A DNA stretch of 64,000 bases from assembly GCA_023375785.1 (NCBI GenBank), contig SZWC01000853.1, forward strand, positions 6,380 to 70,379, in the 5' to 3' direction. The DNA comes from Penium margaritaceum (lineage: Eukaryota; Streptophyta; Zygnematophyceae; Desmidiales; Peniaceae). Shown here one piece after another: positions 61,801-64,000 of this stretch (the first letter of the stretch is position 1; each line of letters begins with the position of its first letter). The notes under the pieces were generated by a model. The model was not told the origin of the DNA. It searched no databases and was given only the letters and a program-made list of their open reading frames with translations. The translations under genes and the position numbers were made by a program.

Positions 61801-64000
61801 AAAGACCTTCAGTGCGTAGTGATTTGGCATGGCAACCATGTACAATGACAAACCAAAGTAGGCATATGCCACTAGCATGACGAAAAGAATTTTACGGTGT
61901 GTGGTCAACGTTGAAAACTTATAACACGAGTCACAAATGGTCAAAGGGGAAAACAATGGGTTCGGAAGTCTAATTATCAACTAGCAAGTACAAAGACCTT
62001 CAACAAGTAGTGGCTTTGTGTGGCTAGCATGCACAGTGACCAACCAAAAGATGCATACGTCACTGTCTATGACCAAAGAAGTCCACTATGTGTGGTCAAC
62101 ATTGAAAACTCATAACACGAGTCACAAATGGTCAGAGGGAGAGACAATGGATTAAGAACCCTATGTATCAACTAGAAAGGGCAAAGAACTTCAATATTTA
62201 GTGGCACGGTGTGGCTGCTATGCACACTGAACAACCAAACTAGGCATATGTCACTGACCATGACCAAAGAAATTCAGTATGGGTGGTCAACATTCACAAC
62301 CCATGACACAAGTCACAAATGGTCAGAGGGGGAACCAATGGGTTTGGAATATTAGTTTTCAAATAGCAAGTATAACGACCTTGAAAAAGTAGTAGCACAG
62401 TGTGGCTACCATGCACAATGACTAACCAAAGTAGGCGTATGTACTGCCTTTGACCAAATGAATCCACTGTGTGTGGTCATCATTGACAACTCATAATACG
62501 AGTCTCAAATGGTCAGATGGGAGAACAAAGTTTGGGAACACCAGGTATCAACTAGCAAGCACATGGACCTTCAATAAGTAGTGGCACCATGTACAATGAC
62601 CAACCAAAGTAGGCATGTGTTACTGACCATGACCGAAAAAATCACTATGTGTGGTCACATTTGACAACTCATAACACGAGTAACAAATGGTCAGAGGGGG
62701 AAACAATGGTTTGTGAATACCAGTTATCATTTAGCAAGTACAAAGACCTTCAATATGTAGTGGCAGAGTGTAGCTACCATGCACAGTGACCAACGAAAGT
62801 ATGAATGTGTCACTGACCATGACCAAAGCCCTTCACTTCATGTGGTCAACGTTGACAACTCACAACAAGAGTCACAGATAGTCAGAGGGGGTAAAAATGG
62901 TTTGGGAACACTAGCTATTAATTGGAAAGGACAAAGATCTTCCATACGTAGTGACACAGCTTGGCAACCATGTGCAGTGATAAACCAAAGAAAGCATATG
63001 CCACTAACCATGACCAAAAGACTTTCACTGTGTGTGGTCAACCTTGAAAACTCATAACACGAGTCACAGATGGTCAGAGGGGGAAACAATGGGTCGGGAA
63101 CACTGGTTATCAACTAGCAAGTACAATGACTGCTAGTATGTATTGGCACAGTGTGGATACTATGCACACCGAACAACCAAACTAGGCATATGGCACTGAC
63201 CATGACCAAAGAATTTCAAATGGGTGGTCAATGTTCACAACCCATATCACGAGTCACAAATGGTCAGAGTGGGAGACAATGGTTTTGGAAAACTAGTTTT
63301 AAACTAGCAAGTACAACAACCTTCAATAAGTAGTACCACGGTGTGGCTACCATGCACAATGACCAACCAAAGTAGGCATATGTACTGCCTTTGACCAAAG
63401 AAATCCGTTGTGTATGGTCAACGTTGACAACTCTTAATACGAGTCACAGATGGTAAGCGGGGGAAACAATGGTTTGGGAACACCAAGTATCAACTAGCAA
63501 GTAGAGGGACCTTCAATAGGTAGTGGCACTGTGGGGCTACCATGCACAATGACCAACCAAATTAGGCATGTGTTACTGAACATGAACGAAGAATGTCACT
63601 ATGTATGGGCAGCTTTGACAACTCATAACACGAGTCAAAAATGGTCAGAGGGGGAAACAATGGTTTGTGAATACTAGTTATCCATTAGAAAATACAAAGA
63701 CCATCAATACGTAGTGGCACAGTGTGGCTACCATGCACAATGACCAGCCAAAGTATGCACATTTCAGTGACCATGACAAAACAATTTCAATTCATGTGGT
63801 CAACGTTGACAACTCACAACAAGAGTCACAGACTTTCTGAGGGGATTACGATGGTTTGGGAACACTGGCTGTCAACTAGAAATCACAAAGACCTTCAATA
63901 CGTAGTAACACGGAGTGATGACCATGTGCAGTGACTAACCAAAGTAGGCATATGCCACTAACCATGACCAAAAGAATTTCACAGTGTGTGGTCAACGTTG
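55814..64000. repeat. 191-bp satellite, distal block
   Basis: About 43 monomers, mostly in A-F order; type-C markers lie at 56923, 58059, 59018, 60165, 61299, 62442 and 63382. Most intervals are 1134-1147 bp. Two are short: 959 bp after 58059, where a C/D hybrid replaces two monomers, and 940 bp after 62442, where an A/B hybrid lies near 63105-63290. Near 60840-61025 the A monomer is atypical with a B-like tail. A homopolymer G run and T run occur near 58894-58937. The array continues past the window end. No genes are seen. Confidence 0.94.

Noticed and set aside
37806-64000. Recurring 60-120-codon frames in the 191-bp satellite
   Set aside because: They repeat with the monomer, switch strand freely and are limited by monomer length; no conserved protein.
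1-64000. tRNA, rRNA or telomere repeats
   Set aside because: None found: no TTTAGGG or TTAGGG arrays, no tRNA A/B box pair in a cloverleaf, no rRNA-like sequence.

Overview
This window is eukaryotic repeat DNA, probably heterochromatin or a pericentromeric/centromeric region, and I see no host protein gene or RNA gene in it. Two unrelated satellites fill almost all of it. A lineage hint comes from an LTR element whose primer-binding site, TGGTATCAGAGC, matches the 3' end of plant initiator-Met tRNA and is typical of plant Ty1-copia elements. The green-plant (streptophyte) lineage is my inference, and the species cannot be named.

Region 1 (1-37805) is a minisatellite with an 11-bp unit, consensus CTGGCACAACT. 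Because 33 bp equals 11 codons and the consensus has no stop in any of the six frames, it produces hundreds of long but meaningless open frames on both strands. The array has layered structure: many side-by-side twin duplications of 5-17 monomers, a 132-bp higher-order unit in about 9.6 copies (27085-28348), a 33-bp unit in 14 copies (34068-34548), and loose supra-periods of about 2 kb (left part) and about 3.3 kb (right part). Three non-autonomous DNA transposons interrupt it, each with an 8-bp target duplication: 6135-6550, 16061-16940 and 26319-26627.

Region 2 (37806-64000) is a satellite of about 191-bp monomers in a six-monomer higher-order repeat of about 1145 bp (types A-F). The order A-B-C-D-E-F holds for most of the region. 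Near the border with region 1, and at a few later places, five-monomer units with hybrid monomers occur. The two satellites meet at 37799-37805 in a 7-bp stretch that fits both.

Region 2 carries a minus-strand Penelope-like retroelement (40927-42915) with reverse transcriptase remnants and a hammerhead-ribozyme-like motif at its 3' end; a third member of the CATGTTGA-ended transposon family (46887-47342); an old non-autonomous LTR retrotransposon (49742-54169) with a gag-like reading frame and no visible pol; and a truncated near-identical piece of that LTR element (54984-55813).

Runs of N at 41518, 50491-50902 and 54983 each sit beside duplicated sequence and look like unresolved assembly joins, so copy numbers next to them should not be trusted.
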